A stretch of DNA of 64,000 bases from Desulfobacula sp964636495 (GTDB lineage Bacteria > Desulfobacterota > Desulfobacteria > Desulfobacterales > Desulfobacteraceae): NCBI GenBank assembly GCA_964636495.1, contig CAZWSL010000004.1, positions 1 through 64,000 of the forward strand, written 5' to 3'. The notes beneath the pieces were generated by a model. It was not told the origin of the DNA. It worked only from the letters and a program-made list of their open reading frames with translations, and did not search any database. Shown here piece by piece: positions 26,063 through 34,676 of the stretch; within the stretch, counting starts at the first letter, position 1, and every line of letters starts with the position of its first letter. The position numbers were made by a program, and so were the translations under genes.

Positions 26063-26661
26063 GATTTTACCGGGATTATTTCAGGATATACCTTTAACAG
26101 AAAACTCACACAGAAACCAGTTACAATTCCTTCTATAACCATTACCGGAGTATAGGCCGCTATAATTGCAAGACTTGTTTTAAAAAAATTCTGATCCGTA
26201 AACCAGAGAGCTGCCCCCAACAGATTACATGAAATCAGGATAGAAAAAAAACCTGCCATGAATCCTGCGGTAAAGGTAAGCTTTGGTGATCTGCCAAGAA
26301 GAGGTAAAAACAGATAATGCACGAGCACGGCCGGAACAGCCATTATAATAACATTTACGCCCAGGGCTGTAATGCCGCCATATTGGAAAAAAACCGCCTG
26401 CAGCAGCAGTGCAGTCAAAATTGCCGGAACTGCTGCAAAGCCAAGCAGCAGTCCCACTATCCCGTTTAAAATCAGATGAACACTTGCAGGCCCGATATTG
26501 ATATGAATAAGAGATGCAACAAAAAAAGCAGATGCCAGTATTGCCACATGCACAATTTTATCATAATCAATCTTTTTCAACCCAATGCCTGTTCCAATAA
26601 AAGCAACAGCAGCTCCACAGGTTAAAACCTGCCCGGAAATCACTCCTTCTGAAATATGCAT
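26059..26661 (-). CDS. nikM: Ni/Co S-component (NikM/CbiM)
   Basis: The 200-residue integral membrane protein begins with MHISEG, the invariant N-terminus whose His2 coordinates Ni2+ or Co2+ in CbiM/NikM. Six to seven hydrophobic segments follow, together with GPASVHLILNG, a second metal-site motif. It binds the metal and, with NikQ and NikO, moves it into the cell for nickel enzymes (hydrogenase, CODH, urease) or cobalamin. Sequence does not separate Ni from Co. Confidence 0.9.
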   Translation of the reverse strand: MHISEGVISGQVLTCGAAVAFIGTGIGLKKIDYDKIVHVAILASAFFVASLIHINIGPASVHLILNGIVGLLLGFAAVPAILTALLLQAVFFQYGGITALGVNVIIMAVPAVLVHYLFLPLLGRSPKLTFTAGFMAGFFSILISCNLLGAALWFTDQNFFKTSLAIIAAYTPVMVIEGIVTGFCVSFLLKVYPEIIPVKS

Positions 26662-27438
26662 CTATTTTTCCTGCCATTTTTCAAATTTCACCCACAAAAC
26701 AGCACCCAGTTCAATCTCTTTCTCCATCTCTTTATGCATCATTTTCCTGTCAGATGTATTTAAAGCGGCAAATCCCCACCACCCTGCAACTGGAGCAGCA
26801 TATGTAAATACACCATTTCTGTCTGCTTTTACAGTCTGGGTAATCATATAATCAGAAGGGGCAGCACCATTTTTTCTCTGATTATAATATTCCACTTCAA
26901 CCTGTGCAAACGGAACTGCCTTGCCGTCTAATTTTACAATCCCCTGAAAAACATTGCCGGCATATAAACCAAAGGGTCTGGAAAGGGGTACAATTTCTGT
27001 TTTAAGTCCAACTTCCCGGTCCCACCCTTCATCATCTCCAAAAGCGGCTACAACACTTTTTGTATAGTGTATGATAAAACAGTTTTCTGCCGGTTCCCAG
27101 TAGGGTCTGGGTTCCATGACAAACGTATGGACTCCCGGTCTCTTTATCCTGTATTCAGTTTTCCAGGCCGGATTATCCAATATTTCACTCTTTTTAAGCG
27201 ACGCTTTTAAATCTGTCTTCCCACTGTTTTTAACAACAAAAAATCTCTCTGGTTTTTCCAGAGGCATCCCTCTCATCTCAAAAGGGTGTGAAAAAGAGAG
27301 AAAAATTTCTACACTTCTTTTATCGTCCTGCATGATCATATTATCATCTGGAATAATCATTCCAAAATGGGCATGGGAGATACCAAAGCAGAAAAAAATA
27401 AAACATAATATCATAAAATTCAATTTAACAACTTTCAT
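26662..27438 (-). CDS. nikK: Periplasmic NikK-type protein (DUF4198)
   Basis: The 258-residue protein has a cleavable signal peptide (to about residue 23, ISHA). The mature protein then starts HFGMIIPDDN. The N-terminal His and the DUF4198 layout with PRPYWEPAE and a second C-terminal beta domain are typical of NikK, which captures metal outside the membrane. A strong GAGGAGG precedes the ATG. It is the first gene of nikKMLQO. Confidence 0.82.
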   Translation of the reverse strand: MKVVKLNFMILCFIFFCFGISHAHFGMIIPDDNMIMQDDKRSVEIFLSFSHPFEMRGMPLEKPERFFVVKNSGKTDLKASLKKSEILDNPAWKTEYRIKRPGVHTFVMEPRPYWEPAENCFIIHYTKSVVAAFGDDEGWDREVGLKTEIVPLSRPFGLYAGNVFQGIVKLDGKAVPFAQVEVEYYNQRKNGAAPSDYMITQTVKADRNGVFTYAAPVAGWWGFAALNTSDRKMMHKEMEKEIELGAVLWVKFEKWQEK

Positions 27439-27460
27439 TCAAGCCTCCTCAAAAATAAAA

Positions 27461-27509
27461 AAACCACAAAGGATTCGATATTTTTATCGATATATAACCT
27501 TCGTGGTTT
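27461..27509 (-). terminator. Leader hairpin with U-tract before nikK (attenuator-like)
   Basis: On the minus strand AAACCACGAAGG (27509-27498) pairs with CCTTTGTGGTTT (27472-27461). An inner TATCGA/TCGATA stem lies inside, and the structure is followed at once by T7ATTTTTG and the GAGGAGG ribosome-binding site. It is a complete intrinsic terminator inside the 5' leader of the nik operon, a layout used for premature termination control. Confidence 0.6.
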
Positions 27510-27540
27510 AAACTGTTATTCAATAAATTTTAATTTTACA

Positions 27541-27558
27541 TTCAGACTTCTGTCTGAA
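27541..27558. promoter_or_regulatory. Palindromic operator at the nik promoter
   Basis: TTCAGAC-TTCT-GTCTGAA is a perfect 7-bp inverted repeat. It begins about 4 bp after the predicted transcription start of the nik operon. In that place a bound repressor would block the polymerase. It does not match the known NikR operator of E. coli. Confidence 0.5.
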
Positions 27559-27568
27559 ATTTAATTCC

Positions 27569-27597
27569 TGTATATATTTTTGAAACGGGTATGTCAA
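27569..27597 (-). promoter_or_regulatory. Sigma-70-type promoter of the nik operon
   Basis: On the minus strand TTGACA (27597-27592) and TATACA (27574-27569) are separated by exactly 17 bp. The start site would fall near 27562, giving a leader of about 125 nt before nikK. Confidence 0.65.
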
Positions 27598-27851
27598 TTA
27601 CAAAAAACAGTTACGGGATATTTGCATGTAGTTGCAGATCCGGGTTATCTATCTGATTTTTCAATTTAATAGTCGTTTTTATCAAAAAAACCTTTCACTT
27701 TTACGCTGTTGATTCCTGTTTTATTATTGCACCTTTAATGAATCAAGAGTACGTTTTCATAAAAAAAGATTTGCATAATGATCACTTTTGTTGTTTTATG
27801 TCCAATATTAATACATATATTTTTCATATAAAACAGATCATAGGACATTAA

Positions 27852-28949
27852 ATGGCTGAACTACAATTCAAAAATGTTGGAAAAAAATATGGCCGCCTCG
27901 AGGTGATCCATAAATTAAACCTTGAAATTAAAAATAAGGAATTTCTTGTGCTGGTCGGCCCTTCAGGATGCGGCAAATCAACCCTGCTTAGAATGGTGGC
28001 TGGATTAGAAGAGATTTCAGATGGCACCATTGCAATAAATGGAAAAGTTGTAAACGATATTGCTCCAAAAGATAGAGGCCTTGCCATGGTTTTTCAAAAC
28101 TATGCGCTCTACCCCCATATGAATGTGTTTGACAATATGGCTTTCGGGCTTAAACTCAGCAAAACCCCCAAAAAGAATATTCAGGAGAGAGTACAAGAGG
28201 TAGCTGTTATACTGGGGCTTGAAGAGCTGTTGTCAAGAAAACCCCATGAACTGTCAGGAGGGCAGAGGCAGCGTGTGGCAATGGGGCGTGCAATGGTAAG
28301 AAAACCATCCATCTTCCTTTTTGATGAACCCCTTTCAAATCTTGATGCAAAACTTCGTATCCAGATGAGAGCAGAAATAAAAATGCTGCACCAGAGAGTT
28401 GATTCAACCATAATATATGTCACCCATGATCAGGTGGAAGCCATGACCCTTGCTGACAGGATTGTTGTTCTGAGAGATGGGTATATTGAACAGGTGGGAA
28501 CACCTTTGGAGCTTTTTTCAAAACCTTCAAATACTTTTGTAGCCGGCTTTATCGGCACACCTCCAATGAATCTTAAATCGTGCAGAGTTAAAATCCTGGA
28601 TAACAGCACCTTTATTGAATTTGAAAGCGGTCTTAAAATCCCTGTTCCTGAAAAAAACAACTCCAGGTTGACTGATAATCAGGAGGTTGTCCTGGGACTC
28701 AGGGCAGAAGAAATCGTACCTGCAGACAGACATAACAACTTTCCTGATCAATGGAAATTTGAAGGGAAAATAGTGGTTGCAGAACCCCTTGGAAATGAAA
28801 CCCATCTGCATGTTGATATGAATGGCGTTACCATGATGTCAAAAAGTGAGGGAAAAAAAATTTACAGGCCAAATGAAAAAATCAAACTGAATATGAACCT
28901 GAAGGAAATGCATCTGTTTGATGCATCAACTACCCAGGTAATCTACTGA
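27852..28949 (+). CDS. ugpC: Orphan UgpC/MalK-type ABC transporter ATPase
   Basis: The 365-residue ATPase has Walker A (GPSGCGKST, 37-45), LSGGQRQRVAMGRAMVRKP near 135, Walker B (FLFDEPLSNLDAKLR) and the H-loop (YVTHDQ). A C-terminal OB-fold regulatory domain of about 120 residues follows, as in UgpC, MalK and MsmK. It energises uptake of sugars or glycerol-3-phosphate. No ugpA, ugpE or ugpB is adjacent, so it must serve a transporter elsewhere. Its neighbours in both directions are metal uptake and glycerol genes. The second location makes a glycerol-3-phosphate link attractive but unproven. Confidence 0.82.
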   Translation: MAELQFKNVGKKYGRLEVIHKLNLEIKNKEFLVLVGPSGCGKSTLLRMVAGLEEISDGTIAINGKVVNDIAPKDRGLAMVFQNYALYPHMNVFDNMAFGLKLSKTPKKNIQERVQEVAVILGLEELLSRKPHELSGGQRQRVAMGRAMVRKPSIFLFDEPLSNLDAKLRIQMRAEIKMLHQRVDSTIIYVTHDQVEAMTLADRIVVLRDGYIEQVGTPLELFSKPSNTFVAGFIGTPPMNLKSCRVKILDNSTFIEFESGLKIPVPEKNNSRLTDNQEVVLGLRAEEIVPADRHNNFPDQWKFEGKIVVAEPLGNETHLHVDMNGVTMMSKSEGKKIYRPNEKIKLNMNLKEMHLFDASTTQVIY

Positions 28950-29038
28950 GTTTAGAATACAGGTGACAAAAATACCCGGCTTATTTCAGGTAGTGGCAAA
29001 ATTGAGCATTATGCAAAGATCTCATAACAGCACCTGCC

Positions 29039-29815
29039 CTATGCAATAATCACCTCTATTCCTCTCTCCTCAATCTTTTTTTTAAAACCGGGTTTAATTG
29101 AGTCATCTGTAATAAGCATATTTATCTTATCTACAGGTGCTGTGACAAAATTGGATACAACCCCCATTTTACTGCTGTCTGCCACCACTATGACAGGACC
29201 TAAAGTCTGCTTGATCATCAGGCGGGCAACTGCGGCCTCTTCCGGTACAGGAGTTGTTAAACCAAATTTCAGACTTACACCGTCAACACCTATAATTGTT
29301 TTGCTGCCGCAGACACTGTTAAGTATGGTATGGGTAAAATCACCTATTAAAGAATTTGATTCTCTCCTGAAGCGTCCACCTGTCAATATGATCTCAATCT
29401 CACTGTTTTTAACTGCTGAAAGGGCATTTGCATTGCTTGTGATAACGCACATTTTTTTTGGAGGCAGATGTTTTAAAACCTGTGTACAGGTGGAACCGGT
29501 ATTTATAAGAAGTGTATCTTCCGGCTCAATTATCCTGCCGGCTGCCATACCGATTTTCTCTTTCTGGGTGAAGTGTTTGAGATTTTTTTCCGCATAAACA
29601 GACTCTTCTGTTACACGACGGCGTAATACAGCTCCACCATGAGTCCGATCCAGTACGCCTTTTTTTTCCAGCACATCGAAATCGCGTCTGATGGTAAGCT
29701 CGGTCACACCAAATACCCGGCTTAACTGCGCAACCTTTACAATCCCTTCCTCTTTAATTAAAGTCTGAATTCTTCTCTGTCGGTCAACGGGTATCAAGGT
29801 TTTTGCCATTTTCAT
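29039..29815 (-). CDS. glpR: DeoR-family regulator, GlpR-like
   Basis: The 258-residue repressor has an N-terminal DeoR winged helix (RQRRIQTLIKEEGIVKVAQL, about 13-32; TELTIRRDFDVLEKKG, about 41-56). An isomerase-like sugar-phosphate sensor domain follows, with NTGSTCTQVLKHLP and GADG-type GVDGVSLKFGLTTP. Position beside glpK suggests that it controls the glycerol genes and responds to glycerol-3-phosphate. The second in-frame Met (MAKTLIP) may be the true start. It is 150 bp downstream of glpK on the same strand. Confidence 0.8.
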   Translation of the reverse strand: MKMAKTLIPVDRQRRIQTLIKEEGIVKVAQLSRVFGVTELTIRRDFDVLEKKGVLDRTHGGAVLRRRVTEESVYAEKNLKHFTQKEKIGMAAGRIIEPEDTLLINTGSTCTQVLKHLPPKKMCVITSNANALSAVKNSEIEIILTGGRFRRESNSLIGDFTHTILNSVCGSKTIIGVDGVSLKFGLTTPVPEEAAVARLMIKQTLGPVIVVADSSKMGVVSNFVTAPVDKINMLITDDSIKPGFKKKIEERGIEVIIA

Positions 29816-29965
29816 CTCCCCAAATTAAAAAACTGTTTGAACTGGCATGCTGATCAATATACATGTTCATTGTTTTAAACCTGCACACTTCGGTTCTAAT
29901 CCAAGAAGCTGCAGAAGATTAAAAAACAGATCCAGGCAATTTGTTTTACAACACAGATATCCTTT

Positions 29966-31468
29966 TTATGAACCCACAAATCCCATGGCTGCGGTAACAG
30001 CCCTCTTCCATCCTTCATAGTATTCAGCTGCAGTACTCTTCTCCATTTTCGGACTGAAAACGGTATCACTTGACCAGCTTGAAGCTGCCTCTTCCCTGTT
30101 TTTCCAGAAGCCCGTTGCAATTCCTGCAAAAAAAGCAGCTCCAAGTGCTGTTGTCTCGATACATTCAGGTCTCTCCACATCAACACCCAGGATATCACTT
30201 TGAAACTGGAGCAGCATGTTATTGGAAACTGCTCCGCCGTCAACCCGCAGCTTGACCATATCAATCTTTGAATCCAGTTCCATTACAGATAAAACGTCTT
30301 TACTCTGATAGGAGAGAGATTCCAGGGTGGCCCTTATAAAATGCTCTTTAGAGGTTCCTCTTGTCAGACCAAAAACACACCCCCTTACATCTGGTTTCCA
30401 ATAGGGTGTTCCAAGCCCCACAAAGGCAGGCACAACATAAACACCATCTGAATCCTTTACTGCAAGGGCATATTTTTCAGAATCTGCGGCATGACTGAAC
30501 ATTCTGAGCCCGTCCCTCAGCCATTGGACAGCAGAGCCTGCTACAAATACGGAACCTTCAAGTGCATAGGTTATCTTTCCATCAAAGCCCCAGGCAATAG
30601 TTGTCAACAATCCGTTTTCAGATATTACTGCTTTTTCACCGGTATTCATCAACATGAAACAACCCGTGCCATAGGTATTTTTAGCCATCCCTTTTTCAAA
30701 ACACGCCTGGCCGAACAGGGCTGCCTGCTGGTCTCCTGCAATGCCGGCTATGGGAATGTCAAACCCGCAGAACATTTCAGGAGACGTGTGCGCATAAACT
30801 TCTGATGAAGATTTTACTTCCGGCAGCATTGAAGCAGGAATATCAAGATACTCAAGAAGTTCTTCATCCCATCTGCATTCATGGATATTGTAAAGAAGCG
30901 TTCTGGATGCATTTGAATAATCTGTCACATGGACTCTGCCCCTGGTCAGCTTCCACACAAGCCATGTATCAATTGTTCCAAAAAGCAGATCACCTTTTTC
31001 AGCCCTCTGCCTGACCCCTGGAACATTATCAAGAATCCATTTTACCTTTGTACCTGAAAAATAGGCATCAATCAAAAGACCTGTTTTCTGCCTGAATTCC
31101 TGATCAAGCCCTCTATTAACAAGCGCACTGCAGATATCAGCAGTCTGTCTGGACTGCCATACAATTGCATTATATACCGGAATTCCTGTATGTTTATCCC
31201 ATACAACCGTGGTTTCACGCTGATTGGTAATACCCACAGCCACTATATCGGCACCATCCACTTCTTCATGGGCAAGGGCTTTATCCACTACCTGCTGCAC
31301 TGAATTCCATATCTCCATTGCATCGTGTTCAACCCAGCCGGGATGAGGAAAAATCTGCTTGAATTCTTTTCTGGTTACAAGGAGGATCTGCCCCTGTCTG
31401 TCAAATACAATTACCCTTGAACTGGTTGTACCCTGATCAATTGCAATTATATATTTTTTATCAGCCAT
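29966..31468 (-). CDS. glpK: Glycerol kinase
   Basis: The 500-residue enzyme phosphorylates glycerol to sn-glycerol-3-phosphate with ATP. FGGY motifs are in place: DQGTTSSRVIVFDRQG (11-26), NQRETTVVWDKHTG (near 84), GIAGDQQAALFGQ and the C-terminal VDGGAVSNNMLLQFQSDI. The length is typical. AGGGAGAA precedes the ATG. It is divergent from glpA, so the product feeds straight into the dehydrogenase. It may be controlled with it from the 256-bp gap. Confidence 0.94.
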   Translation of the reverse strand: MADKKYIIAIDQGTTSSRVIVFDRQGQILLVTRKEFKQIFPHPGWVEHDAMEIWNSVQQVVDKALAHEEVDGADIVAVGITNQRETTVVWDKHTGIPVYNAIVWQSRQTADICSALVNRGLDQEFRQKTGLLIDAYFSGTKVKWILDNVPGVRQRAEKGDLLFGTIDTWLVWKLTRGRVHVTDYSNASRTLLYNIHECRWDEELLEYLDIPASMLPEVKSSSEVYAHTSPEMFCGFDIPIAGIAGDQQAALFGQACFEKGMAKNTYGTGCFMLMNTGEKAVISENGLLTTIAWGFDGKITYALEGSVFVAGSAVQWLRDGLRMFSHAADSEKYALAVKDSDGVYVVPAFVGLGTPYWKPDVRGCVFGLTRGTSKEHFIRATLESLSYQSKDVLSVMELDSKIDMVKLRVDGGAVSNNMLLQFQSDILGVDVERPECIETTALGAAFFAGIATGFWKNREEAASSWSSDTVFSPKMEKSTAAEYYEGWKRAVTAAMGFVGS

Positions 31469-31644
31469 AAGTAATTTCTCCCTATTATACCCTTTAATAT
31501 TGGTTTAATTAAAAAACGTTCATTGCATCCATTAGATTTCATTAGCGCTCTACTATTTTTTTCATCTTATTATACACATACAGATAATATTGGAAAGATT
31601 CTCTCTGAAAAAAATGAAATCTGCATCTAAATTTAAAAAAAAGC

Positions 31645-31673
31645 TTGCACAAACAGAAAAAAAAACTTAAAAA
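31645..31673 (+). promoter_or_regulatory. Candidate glpA promoter
   Basis: TTGCAC and TAAAAA with a 17-bp spacer rich in A lie 52 bp before the glpA ATG. The match is moderate. It is the best hexamer pair I see in the glpK-glpA gap. Confidence 0.35.
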
Positions 31674-31724
31674 ACAATAAAAAAAGAACATATTAATTCA
31701 GATATGGTTTATTGCACTTAAAAT

Positions 31725-33287
31725 ATGAATATGGAAACAGATATATTAATTATTGGCGGCGGGGTTACAGGCACCGGTATTGCAAGAGATCTCACCTTAA
31801 GAGGGTTCAATGTCATACTTGTTGAAAAAAAAGATTTAAATGCAGGTGCCTCTGGAGGTAACCACGGTCTTTTACACAGCGGGGCAAGATACATTCACTC
31901 TGATCCTGAAGCTGCAAAGGAGTGCCAGCAGGAACAGAAAATACTTAAAAAACTGGCTGGCCACTGTATTGAAGAGACCGGAGGATTATTTGTTGCCGTT
32001 AAAGGGGATGAATTGAATTATATCCAGGATTTTCCCATGTTGTGTGAAAAATCAGGCATTGAAGCCAAAGCAGTAGATCCTGGAAAAGCCCTGGAAATGG
32101 AGCCTGCGCTCTCAAAGGATATCATTGCCGCATATCAGGTGAATGACGCGTCGATAAATCCTTTCAAATTATCCATTGAAAATATGAACAGTGCAATTGC
32201 TTCAGGCTCTTCCTGTCTGATGCATACAAAAATTGAAAATTTCAAAATAGAAAATAAAAAAATCATCTATGCTGTAGCCCGGGATGAAACAGGTGGTAAA
32301 ACAATCAAAATCCGGGCAAAAGCCTATATAAACGCTTCAGGAGCATGGGCAAAAAAAGTTGCTGCCATGGCAGGAATAACTGTAAATATGGTATTTTCCA
32401 TGGGAAGTCTTCTTGTTACTGATAAAAGAGTTACCAGAAGAGTCATCAACAGATTAAGGGTTCCTGCCGACGGTGATATCCTTGTTCCGGGAGGTGTTGT
32501 CTCCATTCTTGGAACCACATCCATAAGAATAAAAGAGCCAGACAGAGCATATCCATCTGTTGATGAGGTGGATCGCATAATTGAACAGGGAGAACAGATG
32601 ATCCCTGCCCTTAAAGAAAGCAGATATATAAGGGCCTATTCAGGAGTCCGCCCTCTGGTCAGCATGGGGGGTGATGGTGATGACAGAGATGTGAGCCGCG
32701 GCTTCACACTGCTCGACCACGAAAAAGAGGGAGTTAAAAATTTTATTACCATAACAGGCGGCAAACTATCCACATACAGACTTATGGCTGAAAAGACATC
32801 TGATATAGCCTGCAGAAAACTGGGTATCCGTAAAAAATGCATAACAGCCATAACGCCACTGCCTTCCACCATTGATGGTGAATGGTCTGAGCCTGCTGTT
32901 TTCTCAGAAAAATCCAATGATCTTGAAACCCTTCAAGATTCCTACCTGTGCGAGTGTGAAATGGTTCCTGAAAAGGCTGTCCACAGAGTCATTGATGCCA
33001 TAAAAAACAGCGGAGGCTGCCCTGGTCTCGAATCCATAGCTCTCAGAACGAGAATAGGCAAAGGAACATGCCAGGGCACTTACTGCAGTTCAAGAGTGAT
33101 CTCCTATCTGTGCAGTCGTGATGATTACAGAACAGACAACACCCTCAAAGATCTGAAACGTTTTTTAAACGAAAGGTGGAAAGGAGAACACTCCCTTTTA
33201 TGGGATCAGACGCTTGTCCACTCTTCCTTGAAGGAGATGATCCACTGTGGGCTTTTCTGCCTTGAGACAGAAGGAGAGTCATATTAA
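31725..33287 (+). CDS. glpA: Anaerobic glycerol-3-phosphate dehydrogenase subunit A
   Basis: The 520-residue flavoprotein oxidises sn-glycerol-3-phosphate to dihydroxyacetone phosphate. A GxGxxG FAD site (IIGGGVTGTGIARDL, 8-22) opens the protein, and GASGGNHGLLHSGARY follows, typical of GlpA/GlpD. The C-terminal 100 residues carry a BFD-like 2Fe-2S site (CECEMVPE, then GTCQGTYC). That site marks GlpA and not the aerobic GlpD. It is first in a four-gene unit with glpB, the membrane Fe-S protein and the HdrB-like protein. Confidence 0.93.
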   Translation: MNMETDILIIGGGVTGTGIARDLTLRGFNVILVEKKDLNAGASGGNHGLLHSGARYIHSDPEAAKECQQEQKILKKLAGHCIEETGGLFVAVKGDELNYIQDFPMLCEKSGIEAKAVDPGKALEMEPALSKDIIAAYQVNDASINPFKLSIENMNSAIASGSSCLMHTKIENFKIENKKIIYAVARDETGGKTIKIRAKAYINASGAWAKKVAAMAGITVNMVFSMGSLLVTDKRVTRRVINRLRVPADGDILVPGGVVSILGTTSIRIKEPDRAYPSVDEVDRIIEQGEQMIPALKESRYIRAYSGVRPLVSMGGDGDDRDVSRGFTLLDHEKEGVKNFITITGGKLSTYRLMAEKTSDIACRKLGIRKKCITAITPLPSTIDGEWSEPAVFSEKSNDLETLQDSYLCECEMVPEKAVHRVIDAIKNSGGCPGLESIALRTRIGKGTCQGTYCSSRVISYLCSRDDYRTDNTLKDLKRFLNERWKGEHSLLWDQTLVHSSLKEMIHCGLFCLETEGESY

Positions 33288-33355
33288 TAAACAATCAGGG
33301 TGGCTTATGTTTTCAGTAGATTTTAAAACTTTCATATGAGAATTCAAGAGTTAGG

Positions 33356-34657
33356 ATGATACAGAAACAGAAAATTTCATGTAATGTGATGATAATCGGT
33401 GCCGGTTTTGCAGGAATGACTGCCTGTGCAAGAGCTTCAGAACTTGGATTAAAAACCGTCATTGCGGGCAATTCATCCCAGTTCTATTTTACAAGCGGAT
33501 TGTTTGATCTTCTCGGTGTCTATCCCCCGGCTGAAGGTAACGTATTAAAAACCCCTGAAGAGGGATATGTCATACTGAAAAAAGAGCTGCCTGACCATCC
33601 ATATTCAAAAACAGGATTGAAACAGGTACAAAACAGTTTTGAGTTTATAACACGCTTCTTAAAATCAGCCGGACTTGAATATAGGTCCTCCAGCAGTGGA
33701 AATATTTCAGTCCTTACTGGTGCTGGAACATTTAAACCCAGCTTCCTTGTCCCGGAAACCATTAAAAAATGCCAGATGATCAATCAGGGCAGAAAACTGC
33801 TGATAATTGATTTTAAAGGGTTAAATGGTTTCAGTGCAAAACAGGTTGCAGCAGGATTGAAAAAAAAATATACCGCTCCCCATACTCTGAGCATTGAACT
33901 TTCAACTCAAAAAGATGTAAGAGCCCCGGTGCATCTGGCTTCAATGTTTGAAAACAGTGATTTTCCCGAACAGATTGCCAGAAAAATTTCCAGCAGTGGA
34001 TTTAAGGCGGACATTCTCGGCATGCCTGCTGTCTGCGGGATTAACAGGAGTTTAGATGTGTTGAGGAAACTTGAAAAAAAAACAAATCTAGAAATATTTG
34101 AAATTCCAATGATGCCGCCCTCCATTCCCGGTTTAAGATTAAAAAATGCATTTGAAAAACAGCTGTCAAAAATTAACAGGGTGTGGTTTTTAAACCAGGC
34201 AAAAATAGAATCTCCTGTTATGAATGAGAATAAATTTATTTTAAATGCTGTTAATCAGAATATGGTCACAAGGATAGAAGCTGACTGTGTAATCCTTGCA
34301 TCTGGAAGATTTCAGAGTAAGGGACTGTTTGCACACAGAAAAAAAATCTTTGAACCTCTATTCAATTTGCCGGTGTATCAGCCGGAACATAGAAATCTAT
34401 GGCACCATCGAAATTTTTTTGAAAAAAAAGGGCACATGATTAACTCCGCTGGAATAGAGACAGATAATCTGTTCCGGCCTGTAGACAGTTACGGATCAGT
34501 TATTCATAAAAACCTCTATGCTGCAGGAGCCATACTTGCCCACAATGACTGGACAAGACTTAAATCAGGGTCAGGGGTATCTGTTGTCAGTGCATGTACA
34601 GCAGTCAATGATTTTTATAACCGTCACAAACCAAATTCAGGCAGCAGCAGTGAATAA
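33356..34657 (+). CDS. glpB: Anaerobic glycerol-3-phosphate dehydrogenase subunit B
   Basis: The 433-residue flavoprotein has an N-terminal FAD-binding motif (MIIGAGFAGMTACARASELG, residues about 13-32) and the GlpB phrases TSGLFDLLGVYP and AAGAILAHNDWTRLKSGSG near the end. With GlpA it forms the soluble catalytic dimer. It passes electrons to a membrane-anchored Fe-S partner. It is 20 bp before the next gene. Confidence 0.9.
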   Translation: MIQKQKISCNVMIIGAGFAGMTACARASELGLKTVIAGNSSQFYFTSGLFDLLGVYPPAEGNVLKTPEEGYVILKKELPDHPYSKTGLKQVQNSFEFITRFLKSAGLEYRSSSSGNISVLTGAGTFKPSFLVPETIKKCQMINQGRKLLIIDFKGLNGFSAKQVAAGLKKKYTAPHTLSIELSTQKDVRAPVHLASMFENSDFPEQIARKISSSGFKADILGMPAVCGINRSLDVLRKLEKKTNLEIFEIPMMPPSIPGLRLKNAFEKQLSKINRVWFLNQAKIESPVMNENKFILNAVNQNMVTRIEADCVILASGRFQSKGLFAHRKKIFEPLFNLPVYQPEHRNLWHHRNFFEKKGHMINSAGIETDNLFRPVDSYGSVIHKNLYAAGAILAHNDWTRLKSGSGVSVVSACTAVNDFYNRHKPNSGSSSE

Positions 34658-34676
34658 CGAATTTGACATTTGAATT

